NCBI GenBank assembly: GCA_947626135.1
Contig: CANQQZ010000010.1
Coordinates: 1-64,000 of the forward strand
DNA: 64,000 nucleotides
Direction: 5' to 3'
Source: an uncultured Clostridia bacterium
GTDB lineage: Bacteria; Bacillota; Clostridia; UBA1381
In this document: one piece after another, positions 8,539-17,000 of the stretch
Layout: every line of letters starts with the position of its first letter
Numbering within the stretch: position 1 is the stretch's first letter
Notes under the pieces: model-generated
What the model was told of the DNA's origin: nothing
Seen by the model: the letters and a program-made list of their open reading frames with translations, nothing else
The model's database searches: none
Made by a program: the position numbers and the translations under genes

Positions 8539-9732
8539 ATGGGAAAGAAAAGGCTGGAAATAAACTGCGCCAAATGCGATGCGAGGAATATTAACGAGGA
8601 ATCATATGCGGGGTATGATGCAATTGAAATCAACGCGGCAATAATGCTTATCGACGACCGCAGCCGAGCGGTGTTAAGCCGTCTGGGCGCGGAAATTAAT
8701 GCGGCGAAAACGCTGTCGACAAAGGACGACGTGCCGGTTGTCGAGATAAGCGGACCTCATAAAATAACAGCTTCGGCGCTGCCGAAAAAGGGTACGGTCC
8801 TCACCGTAAACGGCGGTGTGGAGATTGAAAAGGGCGCGAACAGGGCGGTCGAAGCGTACTCGTACATCGATGTAAACGGCAATCTGGAGTGCCCCGAAAG
8901 CATTGTAAGCTCGCTTGCCAACGTAAATGTAAACGGCTGCATAGGCACGTACCCCGACGACTATATAAAGCTCCATTCAAAGCTTGCGATCGACGATATG
9001 TTTATCGCCCGCGCCGCGCAAAACGGCAAATATTACGTCGGCGGTACGGTCAGTCTCACTGACAGAGCGGTTGATGCTTCGAGGCTTATCGAAAAAAATG
9101 TCAAATTCAAGACAAAGCGGTTTATCACGCATGAGGACAGAGTTGATGAATGCCTTGAGATGTTCGGCTTTGATACGGAAATTATCCCCGCGCCGTCCGA
9201 CTGCGCGATTGTGGGCGGCAGCGCGAAGTTAAATCCGGATCTCATAGACGAGTACGGAGCAAGGCTGTTTGTTTTCGGCAATCTCGACGCGCGGGGCAAT
9301 ATCGCGGACGCGCTGCCGCGGCTCGAAAAGCTTGTCGTTACGGGGAAAATCACCGCGACGCGCAAAAATGCCGCCGCGATAAGAGACCTGGGCGCGAAAT
9401 ACAAAAAGCTTGAGATCGTAAAGGAAATGACATTCACAAATACCGGATGCGTCCGCGTGACAAATGAAATGCTCTGCGCGCCGGACGGCGTCACCGTGCA
9501 GAATTGCGGAGTTTTGACTATTGACCCCGACGTCAGCGCGGAGGACATAAAAAATCTGCTCGAGGGCGTAAATGTAAGACATATCGTTTGCTCTAAGGCG
9601 CAGGCTGCCGCGGTGCGGAGCGTATGCAAAAACGTCGGCGCGGTTATGACGCCGGAGGAATATGAGGAATGCAAAAATGCAAAGAATGACAACAGCATTG
9701 TTGAAATTAACACGGCGGAATACGTGATGTAA
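8539..9732 (+). CDS. Unrecognised soluble partner of the sigma factor
   Basis: The 397-residue protein has no signal peptide and no membrane helix. AAGGAGG lies just upstream of its ATG, inside the end of the sigma-factor gene. The N-terminus has a CAKC pair. The middle is a series of short beta-strand-like steps with Val/Asn/Gly turns (VNGGVEI, VNGNLEC, VNVNGC, VTGKIT, VGGSAKL), which could suggest a polymerising beta-helix of the bactofilin kind. That comparison is only a visual impression. I cannot assign a family. Its coupling to the sigma factor suggests it regulates the factor or responds with it. A strong bidirectional terminator follows, so the two genes form a closed operon. Confidence 0.8.
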   Translation: MGKKRLEINCAKCDARNINEESYAGYDAIEINAAIMLIDDRSRAVLSRLGAEINAAKTLSTKDDVPVVEISGPHKITASALPKKGTVLTVNGGVEIEKGANRAVEAYSYIDVNGNLECPESIVSSLANVNVNGCIGTYPDDYIKLHSKLAIDDMFIARAAQNGKYYVGGTVSLTDRAVDASRLIEKNVKFKTKRFITHEDRVDECLEMFGFDTEIIPAPSDCAIVGGSAKLNPDLIDEYGARLFVFGNLDARGNIADALPRLEKLVVTGKITATRKNAAAIRDLGAKYKKLEIVKEMTFTNTGCVRVTNEMLCAPDGVTVQNCGVLTIDPDVSAEDIKNLLEGVNVRHIVCSKAQAAAVRSVCKNVGAVMTPEEYEECKNAKNDNSIVEINTAEYVM

Positions 9733-9746
9733 TAAAATTACGGAAT

Positions 9747-9791
9747 AAAAAGGCGGACGGTCCGGGATAATTCGCGGACCGTCCGCTTTTA
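9747..9791. terminator. Bidirectional terminator between the sigma operon and spoVT
   Basis: A perfect 12-bp stem (9753-9764 with 9775-9786) and a 10-base loop are flanked by AAAA and TTTT. Confidence 0.9.
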
Positions 9792-9820
9792 AGGATTCTC
9801 TTAAATCCGGAGAAATAAAT

Positions 9821-10357
9821 TCAGCCCTCCATGTGCTTGCCGAGAAAGCCCGCCGCGCTTTCGGCGAGCTTGTTTTCCACCTCTGACGGATGCTCGCCGT
9901 CGTGCATGATGAACAGAACAGAGCCTATGGTATCGCCCTCGGAAATAATCGGCACGACTACGCCCGCGCTGTATTTGTCGCTTACCTCGGATACGGAAAC
10001 GGGTCTGCTGTTTTCCGATGTTACAGTGAGCTTTTCGTTCATTATATTTTCAAGCTCGTGGCTGACCGGCTTTTCGATAAGCTCCTTTTTCGGCACTCCC
10101 GAAACGGCGATTATGTTGTCGCGGTCCGTGATTACGGCGCCGTGACCGCTTGCCTTTGCGAGAGTTTCGGCATAATCGGAGGCGAAATCCCCAAGCTCGC
10201 CTATGGGAGAATATTTTTTGAATATTACCTCGCCATCGTTATTTACGAATATTTCAAGCGGATCCCCCTCGCGGATACGGAGCGTCCTTCGAAGCTCCTT
10301 CGGTATAACCACTCGTCCCAAATCGTCTATCCTTCTTACAATTCCAGTTGCTTTCAT
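9821..10357 (-). CDS. spoVT: Stage V sporulation protein T
   Basis: SpoVT is a DNA-binding regulator of late forespore gene expression in Bacillus and clostridia. The 178-residue protein has the N-terminal AbrB-type swapped-hairpin domain (MKATGIVRRIDDLGRVVIPKE, then RIREGDPLEIF; residues 1-50). It also has the C-terminal GAF-like domain (about 60-178), ending in the family pattern VESKLAE-like / AAGFLGKHME. Length and order are normal. GGGAGGTAAT precedes the ATG. The 160-base region upstream is very A+T-rich and I could not define a convincing sigma-G promoter in it. The gene is good evidence that the organism forms endospores. Confidence 0.95.
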   Translation of the reverse strand: MKATGIVRRIDDLGRVVIPKELRRTLRIREGDPLEIFVNNDGEVIFKKYSPIGELGDFASDYAETLAKASGHGAVITDRDNIIAVSGVPKKELIEKPVSHELENIMNEKLTVTSENSRPVSVSEVSDKYSAGVVVPIISEGDTIGSVLFIMHDGEHPSEVENKLAESAAGFLGKHMEG

Positions 10358-10500
10358 TGCAAATTACCTCCCGAATTAATAATAATATTATTATTATTTA
10401 AAAATTGCTTTTTAAAATCGCTGAATTTATTATTAATTCTTTACCGTGGTATTATTCAAAAACTTACATATTTTTCGGTACTGGAAATAATTTCATTTAT

Positions 10501-10537
10501 AAATAAAATTCCCCGGGTAATTAATTATTTCCGGGGA
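10501..10537 (-). terminator. Terminator of the exonuclease gene
   Basis: CCCCGG (10511-10516) pairs with CCGGGG (10531-10536), with a T-rich tract following on the minus strand. The promoter-distal arm is outside the gene; the other arm overlaps its last codons. Confidence 0.55.
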
Positions 10538-11138
10538 GTTTGCGTGATTTTCTTTTGTTCTTTCTGCATTTTATATGGCAGCCTTCAAATACGCGCCCTA
10601 TTTCCATGTCAAAGCATTCCTCTATGTCCTCGATCGTGAACAGACTGTAATCCTCTAAAATGCGCAGCATAACGCGCGCGCATGCGTAAGCGTCGTCATA
10701 TGCCTGATGATGGTGAAATTTGATCCCGAGCGCATCGCAAAGGTTATTGAGCTTGTGCGACCGAAGCTCCGGATATGCCTTCTGCGACAGCTTTACGGTG
10801 CACAGATAGTTGAATTCGGGATATGGTATGCCGAACATATCGAGCGTGGCGCATAGCGCCACCACATCGAAGCTTGCGTTATGCGCAATCACGGTCTTTC
10901 CGGCTATGTAAGGCTTTATTTCATGCCAATACCTGTCAAAGGTGGGCATGTGCTCAACCATTTCCGGACGTATGCCGTGTATTTTTATGTTGTACGGGTT
11001 AAACTCAAAGGGCTCGGGATGTATGTAAATCCCTTTTCTTTCGGTTATCCGATTGTTTTCGACAACGCATATACCCATGCTGCATAGGCTTGTGAAGCTG
11101 GACGTCGCCGTTTCAAAATCTATAGCTACAAAATCCAT
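10521..11138 (-). CDS. DEDDh 3'-5' exonuclease, DnaQ/PolC epsilon-like
   Basis: The 205-residue protein carries all three exonuclease motifs: DFET (Asp7, Glu9), HNASFD (Asp91) and H144-QAYD-D149. It therefore belongs to the DEDDh group. It is a single-domain protein, so it is a stand-alone exonuclease of the DNA polymerase III epsilon type and not PolC. The C-terminal tail is basic (KCRKNKRKSRK) and may bind nucleic acid. GAGGTAAT precedes the ATG. It has its own near-consensus promoter and a terminator. The substrate (DNA repair, proofreading or RNA) is not determined by the sequence. Confidence 0.88.
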   Translation of the reverse strand: MDFVAIDFETATSSFTSLCSMGICVVENNRITERKGIYIHPEPFEFNPYNIKIHGIRPEMVEHMPTFDRYWHEIKPYIAGKTVIAHNASFDVVALCATLDMFGIPYPEFNYLCTVKLSQKAYPELRSHKLNNLCDALGIKFHHHQAYDDAYACARVMLRILEDYSLFTIEDIEECFDMEIGRVFEGCHIKCRKNKRKSRKLPGNN

Positions 11139-11157
11139 TATAAATTACCTCATCGCT

Positions 11158-11186
11158 ATTATACTACTTTTTTCGAGGCTTGTAAA
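11158..11186 (-). promoter_or_regulatory. Promoter of the exonuclease gene
   Basis: On the minus strand TTTACA (11181-11186), a 17-base spacer and TATAAT (11158-11163). Confidence 0.75.
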
Positions 11187-11260
11187 GCTAAAATTGCGGA
11201 GCGGGATTTTGCGCTGTAATATGCGGCGGACAAACGCCGACCGGCTATGCAAACCGATAT

Positions 11261-11289
11261 TTGACGTTTGCGGATTTTTCTGATATAAT
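11261..11289 (+). promoter_or_regulatory. Promoter of the mtnN-luxS operon
   Basis: TTGACG (11261-11266), 17 bases and TATAAT (11284-11289): eleven of twelve consensus bases. I see no SAM or SAH riboswitch in the short leader. Confidence 0.85.
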
Positions 11290-11309
11290 AAGGAAAAAAG
11301 GAGGATGCT

Positions 11310-12011
11310 ATGAGAATAGGAATTATAGGCGCTATGGATATGGAAACGGCGTCGTTGAGGGATATGATGGACAGCGCGCGGGTTCGCACGATAAGCTCCG
11401 TGAGCTTTTTTTCCGGAATGATACGGGGAGCCGAGGTCGTTACGGCGACTGCGGGCGTGGGAAAGGTAAACGCGGCTGTAGCCGCGCAGACTATGATTTT
11501 GGAGTACAAGCCGGATTATGTTGTAAATATAGGCGTAGCGGGAGGCTTGCACAGCGGCTTTCACATAGGAGATATAGCTGTAGCTCAGGCTGTTGTTGAG
11601 CACGATATGGATACGACAGCCGTAGGCGACCCGGCGGGTTTTATTTCCGGTCTTAATACTGTTTTTATAAAATGCGACAGGCGGCTGTCGGGTATTATGG
11701 CTGACGCTGCGCGCCGGCGCGGGATAAATACGATATCCGGAGTTATCGCTTCGGGCGACAGATTTATCGCGGATGATGAGTCAAGGCGGAAAATCATCCG
11801 TGATTTCGGCGCGATCGCCGCGGAAATGGAGGGCGCCGCCGTGGGGCATGTATGCGCTATGAACGGCGTGGGCTTCGGCGTAATGCGCGCGATATCCGAC
11901 GGCGCTGACGGCGGCGCGCATATGGATTATCCGACCTTCGCGAAAGCGGCGGCGGAAAATTCCGTAAAAATCGCGGCGGATATTATAGAACAGCTGCAAA
12001 GGAGTGAATGA
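11310..12011 (+). CDS. mtnN: 5'-methylthioadenosine/S-adenosylhomocysteine nucleosidase
   Basis: The enzyme cleaves adenine from methylthioadenosine and S-adenosylhomocysteine and produces the substrate of LuxS, encoded next. The 233-residue length is normal. Signatures are GIIGAMDMET with catalytic Glu12, TAGVGKVNAA, NIGVAGGL, the purine-binding AAEMEGAA, and the catalytic Asp in ISDGAD. GGAGG precedes the ATG by about 5 bases. It is the first gene of a tight three-gene operon; luxS starts one base after its stop. There is a run of alternate reading frames but no sign of frameshift. Confidence 0.96.
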   Translation: MRIGIIGAMDMETASLRDMMDSARVRTISSVSFFSGMIRGAEVVTATAGVGKVNAAVAAQTMILEYKPDYVVNIGVAGGLHSGFHIGDIAVAQAVVEHDMDTTAVGDPAGFISGLNTVFIKCDRRLSGIMADAARRRGINTISGVIASGDRFIADDESRRKIIRDFGAIAAEMEGAAVGHVCAMNGVGFGVMRAISDGADGGAHMDYPTFAKAAAENSVKIAADIIEQLQRSE

Positions 12012-12012
12012 T

Positions 12013-12483
12013 ATGGAAAAAATAAAGAGCTTTACCGTTGACCATACAAAGCTTGAGCGCGGCATATATATATCGCGTATTAACGGCGATATAATAACAT
12101 ATGATTTGCGGATGCGCAAACCGAACAGCGGCGCGCTTCTCAATAACGCAGAGATACACAGCACAGAGCACATTTTGGCGACATTGCTCAGAAACGGAGC
12201 AATCAGGGACGACGTTATCTACTTCGGACCTATGGGCTGCCAGACGGGCTTTTATCTGCTTGTCCGCGATTCGGTACCGCCTGAAAGAGTGCTTGGGGAG
12301 GTCAAAAAAGCACTGGCGGACGCCTCAGAGTACAGCGGAGAAATGCCGGGCGCATCGGAAAAGGAATGCGGCAATTATATCAATCTCAGCGTTGAGAGCG
12401 CGGCGGCGGTGTGCGCGGAATATCTTGGCGCGCTGCGGTCAGTGAACGGTATCATAGATTATGACGCGGTGAATGCGCTGTGA
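12013..12483 (+). CDS. luxS: S-ribosylhomocysteine lyase (AI-2 synthesis)
   Basis: LuxS converts S-ribosylhomocysteine to homocysteine plus DPD, the precursor of autoinducer-2. From the ATG at 12013 the protein has 156 residues. This start has GGAG (12001-12004) at a good distance; the in-frame GTG at 12004 overlaps that site and is unlikely. The metal site is complete: H49-STE-H53 and Cys119, with catalytic Cys76 in PMGCQTG. The gene follows mtnN directly and overlaps the next gene by four bases, so detoxification of SAH is the likely main role; quorum sensing is possible but not shown. Confidence 0.96.
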   Translation: MEKIKSFTVDHTKLERGIYISRINGDIITYDLRMRKPNSGALLNNAEIHSTEHILATLLRNGAIRDDVIYFGPMGCQTGFYLLVRDSVPPERVLGEVKKALADASEYSGEMPGASEKECGNYINLSVESAAAVCAEYLGALRSVNGIIDYDAVNAL

Positions 12484-13211
12484 GTACGGGATTTTTTTTA
12501 AAGCCCAATTTGCCGGACAGACCGGCTAAGGGCGTTATAATAGACTGCCGCGCAGGAGAGGAAGCCGTGGAAAAGCTGCGCGGACTCGGCGTCGAGCCTG
12601 TTCCGTCGTTTCATTCGGAAAAGCTTGCCGAGGCGGTTTGCACGCATCCGGATATGACGATCCTTCATTTGGGAGGAGACGAGTTTATATGCGCTCCGGA
12701 TGCGGCGGATTACTACGAAAACGTGCTTCATCCTGCGAGGATAAAGAGGGGAAAGGCTGAGCAGGGACTGATGTATCCGGAGGATATACCGTATAATATT
12801 GCGCTCTTGGGTGAGTTAGCTTTTCTTAACGAAAAGACGGCGCAGGCGGAAATCGAGCACGGGAGGAAAACGGTTCATGTACGTCAGGGATATGTCAAAT
12901 GCAACGTTTGCGTTATAACGGAAAACGCGGTTATTACATCCGATACGGGTATTTGGCGGGCAGCGCGGGAAAACGGCGTGGACGCTCTGCTTATATCCGC
13001 GGGGCATATTGAGCTTCCGGGGATGAATTACGGATTCATCGGCGGCGCGGCGGGATTGATAGCGCCGGACACGCTGGCGGTGAACGGAGATATATCTACG
13101 CATCCGGACGCTGATAAAATAACGGCGTTTTGCGCGCGGCACGGTGTGAAAATAACAGCCCTTAGACAAGGAGCGCTTATTGATATAGGCTCGATACTGC
13201 CGATTTTTTGA
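12480..13211 (+). CDS. DUF6873-type protein of unknown function (possible guanidino-modifying-enzyme fold)
   Basis: The 243-residue soluble protein starts at a GTG that overlaps the luxS stop by 4 bases, so it is translationally coupled. I recognise the general pattern of a clostridial family annotated as a GME-fold protein (DUF6873): KPNLPDRP near the start, VRQGYVKCNVCVI, TSDTGIWRAA, and FIGGAAGLI with ALRQGALIDIGS near the end. The pentein-like repeat of short beta-alpha units fits that fold. No catalytic Cys/His set can be assigned with confidence. The operon context suggests a link to methyl-cycle or homocysteine metabolism, which is inference only. No clear terminator follows. Confidence 0.7.
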   Translation: MSTGFFLKPNLPDRPAKGVIIDCRAGEEAVEKLRGLGVEPVPSFHSEKLAEAVCTHPDMTILHLGGDEFICAPDAADYYENVLHPARIKRGKAEQGLMYPEDIPYNIALLGELAFLNEKTAQAEIEHGRKTVHVRQGYVKCNVCVITENAVITSDTGIWRAARENGVDALLISAGHIELPGMNYGFIGGAAGLIAPDTLAVNGDISTHPDADKITAFCARHGVKITALRQGALIDIGSILPIF

Positions 13212-13357
13212 CGAGAGACGGAGGATAAAGCCAGCGGCTGAAATTCCGCTGCCGGAAGGGCGCGTAAAAAACCGAAAGAGGGATCTTTTATCATGCTTAA
13301 AGGCGTGATGACAGCGGGAGATGAAGCGCATCCGGACGGGATTAGCCCTTCGGATGC

Positions 13358-13394
13358 AAAAAACGAACCGCGCGGACAAATGTTCGCGCGGTTC
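13358..13394 (-). terminator. Terminator of ssrA
   Basis: A perfect 10-bp stem (13365-13374 with 13385-13394) is followed on the minus strand by a run of six T. It lies 7 bases beyond the CCA end of the tmRNA. Confidence 0.85.
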
Positions 13395-13400
13395 GCGGTC

Positions 13401-13753
13401 TGGTGGAGCTGGGGAGAGTCGAACTCCCGTCCGAAAACAAGTCCGTCCAAGCTTCTCCGGGTGCAGGTTATGCATAAGCTTCCCGCGGATTATCTCCACA
13501 ACCAAAGTAAAAGCCGCGGTAGATCCGTGAGTCCTGACGCGGATACGGACCGTCTCCGCGTTCATGTTCACCACATAATATGATACCGAAGCTCCGCGCG
13601 GTGGTCAGGCGCGGAGGCGGTAAGGCTGCGATTAGGCAGCGTAAGCTAAATCGTTATTGTTAGCGTTTATATTTAAGTCGGATAGTTTAAAGTGTTGTCC
13701 GGCACTACCCGCTGCTTGGATATCATTATCCTCGTCGAAACCTTTACAGCCCC
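13401..13753 (-). ncRNA. ssrA: tmRNA (transfer-messenger RNA)
   Basis: The RNA rescues stalled ribosomes together with SmpB, encoded 48 kb away. On the minus strand the 5' end reads GGGGCTGTAAAGGTTTCGAC (from 13753) and the 3' end reads GTTCGACTCTCCCCAGCTCC followed by ACCA (to 13401). The GGGGCT and AGCTCC ends pair as the acceptor stem, and the T-loop sequence GTTCGACTC is intact. Length is about 353 bases, normal for a one-piece tmRNA. The tag frame lies at 13664-13632. It has its own promoter and terminator. The plus-strand reading frames over this stretch are artefacts. Confidence 0.95.
13632..13664 (-). other. tmRNA tag-peptide reading frame
   Basis: Starting at a GCT resume codon the frame encodes ANNNDLAYAA followed by TAA. 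This ten-residue tag with the AYAA end fits the Firmicute pattern recognised by ClpXP-type proteases. The exact resume codon is inferred from tag length. Confidence 0.8.
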
Positions 13754-13770
13754 GTATAATGACAGCCTTT

Positions 13771-13799
13771 AGTATAACATAATTATTCACGGATTTCAA
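13771..13799 (-). promoter_or_regulatory. Promoter of ssrA
   Basis: On the minus strand TTGAAA (13794-13799), 17 bases and TATACT (13771-13776). The expected start lies about 10 bases upstream of the mature 5' end, consistent with RNase P processing. The smpB promoter has the same two hexamers and spacing. Confidence 0.8.
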
Positions 13800-13936
13800 G
13801 TGATTTATAACACATACGCTGGTTTTATTTTTTTGTCCTGTTTTTGTTTTTTCAGACGCTCTTTTTCTCTCATGAGCTTCATATTGCGCCGGCATGGCTT
13901 TATAAATATCGGATATGACGAAAATATATAGTAAAA

Positions 13937-14001
13937 ATGCCAAAATTACCCTAAAATCATTACGCATTTTTGTTGACAAATAACATTATTTGGTATATAA
14001 T
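13937..14001 (+). promoter_or_regulatory. Promoter and putative operator of giant gene 1
   Basis: TTGACA (13973-13978), 17 bases and TATAAT (13996-14001) form a perfect promoter. Its spacer holds the dyad AAATAA-CA-TTATTT (13978-13991). A half-site TTTGGTAT (13989-13996) runs into the -10, and an inverted half-site ATGCCAAA (13937-13944) lies 52 bp upstream. The same layout is found before gene 2. Binding by a regulator is inference. Confidence 0.75.
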
Positions 14002-14048
14002 AGTATATAATTATAATATTTTGCATAATCGAAGAGGATGTGGTATAT

Positions 14049-17000
14049 ATGCACAAGATAGGTATAAGAAAAGCGGCAGCCTTGTTTGCAGCGTTTTCAA
14101 TGCTTCTGAGCAGTTTCCCCTCGGCTGCGGGAGAAGAGAATGCGCCCGCGGCACAGGATGCGTCAGGCGACACTTCAACCTCCATTACATACGGTCCGGG
14201 ATTGTACTCTCTTAACGAGGACGGAACATTAAGCGCCGTGGACGACGGGGAGAAGGTAGAGCCTCGTCTGGACATGGATCTGACAAATATAGTTCCGGTA
14301 CCGAAATATACGGAGGATGCCGACGGCTCCGAATTTATTAGTCTTGAGGAGTATACGAGGGAGCAGGAGAAGCTGCCGTCGTATAACGAGCAGCAGGGTA
14401 TAATGCCGGCTGCGGCTTTGTCAGGCGGAGCGGGAAGAACGTCTTTGGGAACAAATATTGCGAGTACGGCGTATACCGGCTCTGTAACCAAAAACGGATA
14501 TTATTATCTTGGCGCGAGCGGAACAAATCAGGCGAACACATTCTTCTTCAACGGTGTCAATATAAATTGTACGGGAAATTATGACTGCGCCTTGCAGGTC
14601 TATTCGAGCGGAAACGCTTTCGTGGAATTTCTCGGGGCGTGCTATATAACGAAAACCGGATATACAGGTTCGGCTGCGTCGGCGATAAAGTCCACGGGCG
14701 GAACGGTTATTATAGATATTAACGAAAGTCTCACGATCAATGTTACGGGAGCGGAAACGAATTACGCCGTTTATAAAACCGCGGGCAACTGTACGCTTAA
14801 GATCATGTCGGCGGGCAGCTGGCTCCAGACGAACAATATAAAATGCTACGGCTTAAACGCGTTCTACGATCCCAATATAACATATATAACCATTACTCCG
14901 AAAAAGGAATATACCGACGCCGATAAGATTGACGGAAATATTATACTGCCGGTCGGAAGCAGCATTGATTTCACAGGAGTCATAACCTCCGGAATGGGTG
15001 ACAGATATACGCTGTGGGGCAACGACGGTATTACGTATAAGGTTACAAGGACCGATCGGGCGAGCGTAACGAGCAGCGGCTTTGACGGAACGGTTACGGG
15101 TCTGGCTCCGGGCGTGGTAAATGTAACAAGCGTTGCGAACGCTCAGGATCCCGACAGCACTGTAGACGGCAACAGCATAGGTCTTGTGGTCGGTCAGGCG
15201 GTCGCGCCGCGTAACATGTCGGCCACAAGGGTTGACAAATCCACAATTAAGCTTCAGTGGAGCGACGCGTTCGTTGATTACGGCGATAACAACTCCGAGG
15301 TTGTTACCGGTTACGAAATTTATTACTCGAAGGAGCATATCACCGACGAAAACATAGATGATCCCGAGGCCGTAACAAAGATTGAGGTTGAATCCTCGGC
15401 GCTGAGCGGCGAGCATACGTTTTCGGATTTGGAACCCGGTGAGTTTTACTATTTCAGAATAAAAACAAAATCCCGTATTTTCGGAATAAGCGATTTGTCG
15501 GAGGAAGCATACGCGCATTTGTACATAGACCCGACAGCGCCTACGGATGTAAAGGCGGCAAGAGTCAGCGATACAGCGATTGATGTGTCGTGGAGCGGCG
15601 CGGGCGGAACAAATATAATAGGCTACAGAGTTTATTACAATGTCGGAGAGATGCCCGACGCGGACAGCGTGTATAAAGAGATTTTCACAAAGGAGGAATA
15701 TGACCGGCTTCATCCGGCAAGCCCATCGCCCACGCAGGCTGCCCCGTCGCCCGAGCCTTCGGACGCACCGGAGGTAATGTTTGCCGATGACTACTGGGAG
15801 ACAGGCGAGGGAAAATTAACGATAGAGGATTCATCGATCGTTCCCCAGCGCGACTATTATATTAAGGTAGAAACAATAACGCGTCCCATACCGGAGCAGG
15901 AGGAGATGCTTCTTTACAGCGGTCTTTCGGATGCATATGCGTCGGTGTATATGTACAAGTCGCCCGAGGCGCCCGAGATACTTACGGCGGAGAGAGTGGA
16001 CGATACTACGGCTCATCTGAAATGGGAGGGCGCCGCCGGAGACGAGATTTACGGATACCGTCTGTACTATTACAAGGATTCGAATCTGGTCATTCCGTTT
16101 GACAGCACGCTGGCGTTTTTTGATAATGCCGCCGCGCAGGGGCGGACGGCTCCCGAGCCGAACGGGATCTCGCAGATAGCTTTAGAGGAGGATATGCCGG
16201 AGGATTCTGTTTTCAATATTAATGAAGATCCGAGCATTTTATTTGAGGTCCCCAAAATTCAGAAGGATCCGGAGATGGAAAAGCTTAATTACAACAGCAA
16301 AAACCAGGATTTAACGGAGGTTGACGGATCGGAATTTATAAATATAGCGTCTTATGAGGGCGCGTATGATCCCGGGGACGGAAACACAGCCTATTCCGAG
16401 CCTGAGCCGCAGTCGGGCGACGTTGCTATGGACGGAGACGGCAAGCTTACGCATAATCTTCCCACCAATACATACGCCACGGCGTATACCGGATCATGGG
16501 TGTCAACGCATAATAATTATATGAAGCTTACCACCGCGGGCAACTATTATTTCAACGGCGTCAACATAACCGGCGACGGCGGCGATTATTATGGAACGAT
16601 ACTTTTCAGCAACAAGGGTACGGCGAATCTGTATTTTTACGGAAACAATGTTATCAGCCGCGCGGAGTCGGATTTGGAAAAGGCGTCCGCGATTTATGTG
16701 AACAGCGGCGGAACGGTTAATATTTATAACTACGGAGTCCTGACGCTGAACACGTCCGGCAATTACGCTATTTATGATAACGACGGCACAGTGAATTTGC
16801 TTGCCAACAGGATAACGACCGATAAGAGCTATTACGGGCAGATAAATGATAAATCGGCGGCACCGCCGAGCGCGCCTACGAGCATAAGCGCCAAAAAAAC
16901 AGGCGCGACCTCGGCTTTGGTGGAATGGAAAAACGGCGATGGCGGCTCGTATAATATTTACGGATATCGTATTTATTACAGCAGCTCGGGAGAGCCCACG

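Noticed and set aside
10440-10470. Possible sigma-G -35-like TGAATA upstream of spoVT
   Set aside because: The matching -10 lacks the expected CAT start and the region is so A+T-rich that a partial match means little.
13293-13583. Plus-strand frame with the peptide WSWGESNSRP
   Set aside because: It reads through the complement of the ssrA 3' end; this is a familiar artefact over tRNA-like ends.
13632-13979. Minus-strand 115-codon frame ending in AYAA
   Set aside because: It runs from the promoter region of gene 1 into the ssrA tag frame. The end is the tmRNA tag, and the upstream part has no ribosome site.
13212-14040. Integrase, att duplication or insertion-sequence ends next to ssrA
   Set aside because: I found no recombinase gene or repeated ssrA 3' fragment in the window, so I do not call the block an integrative element.
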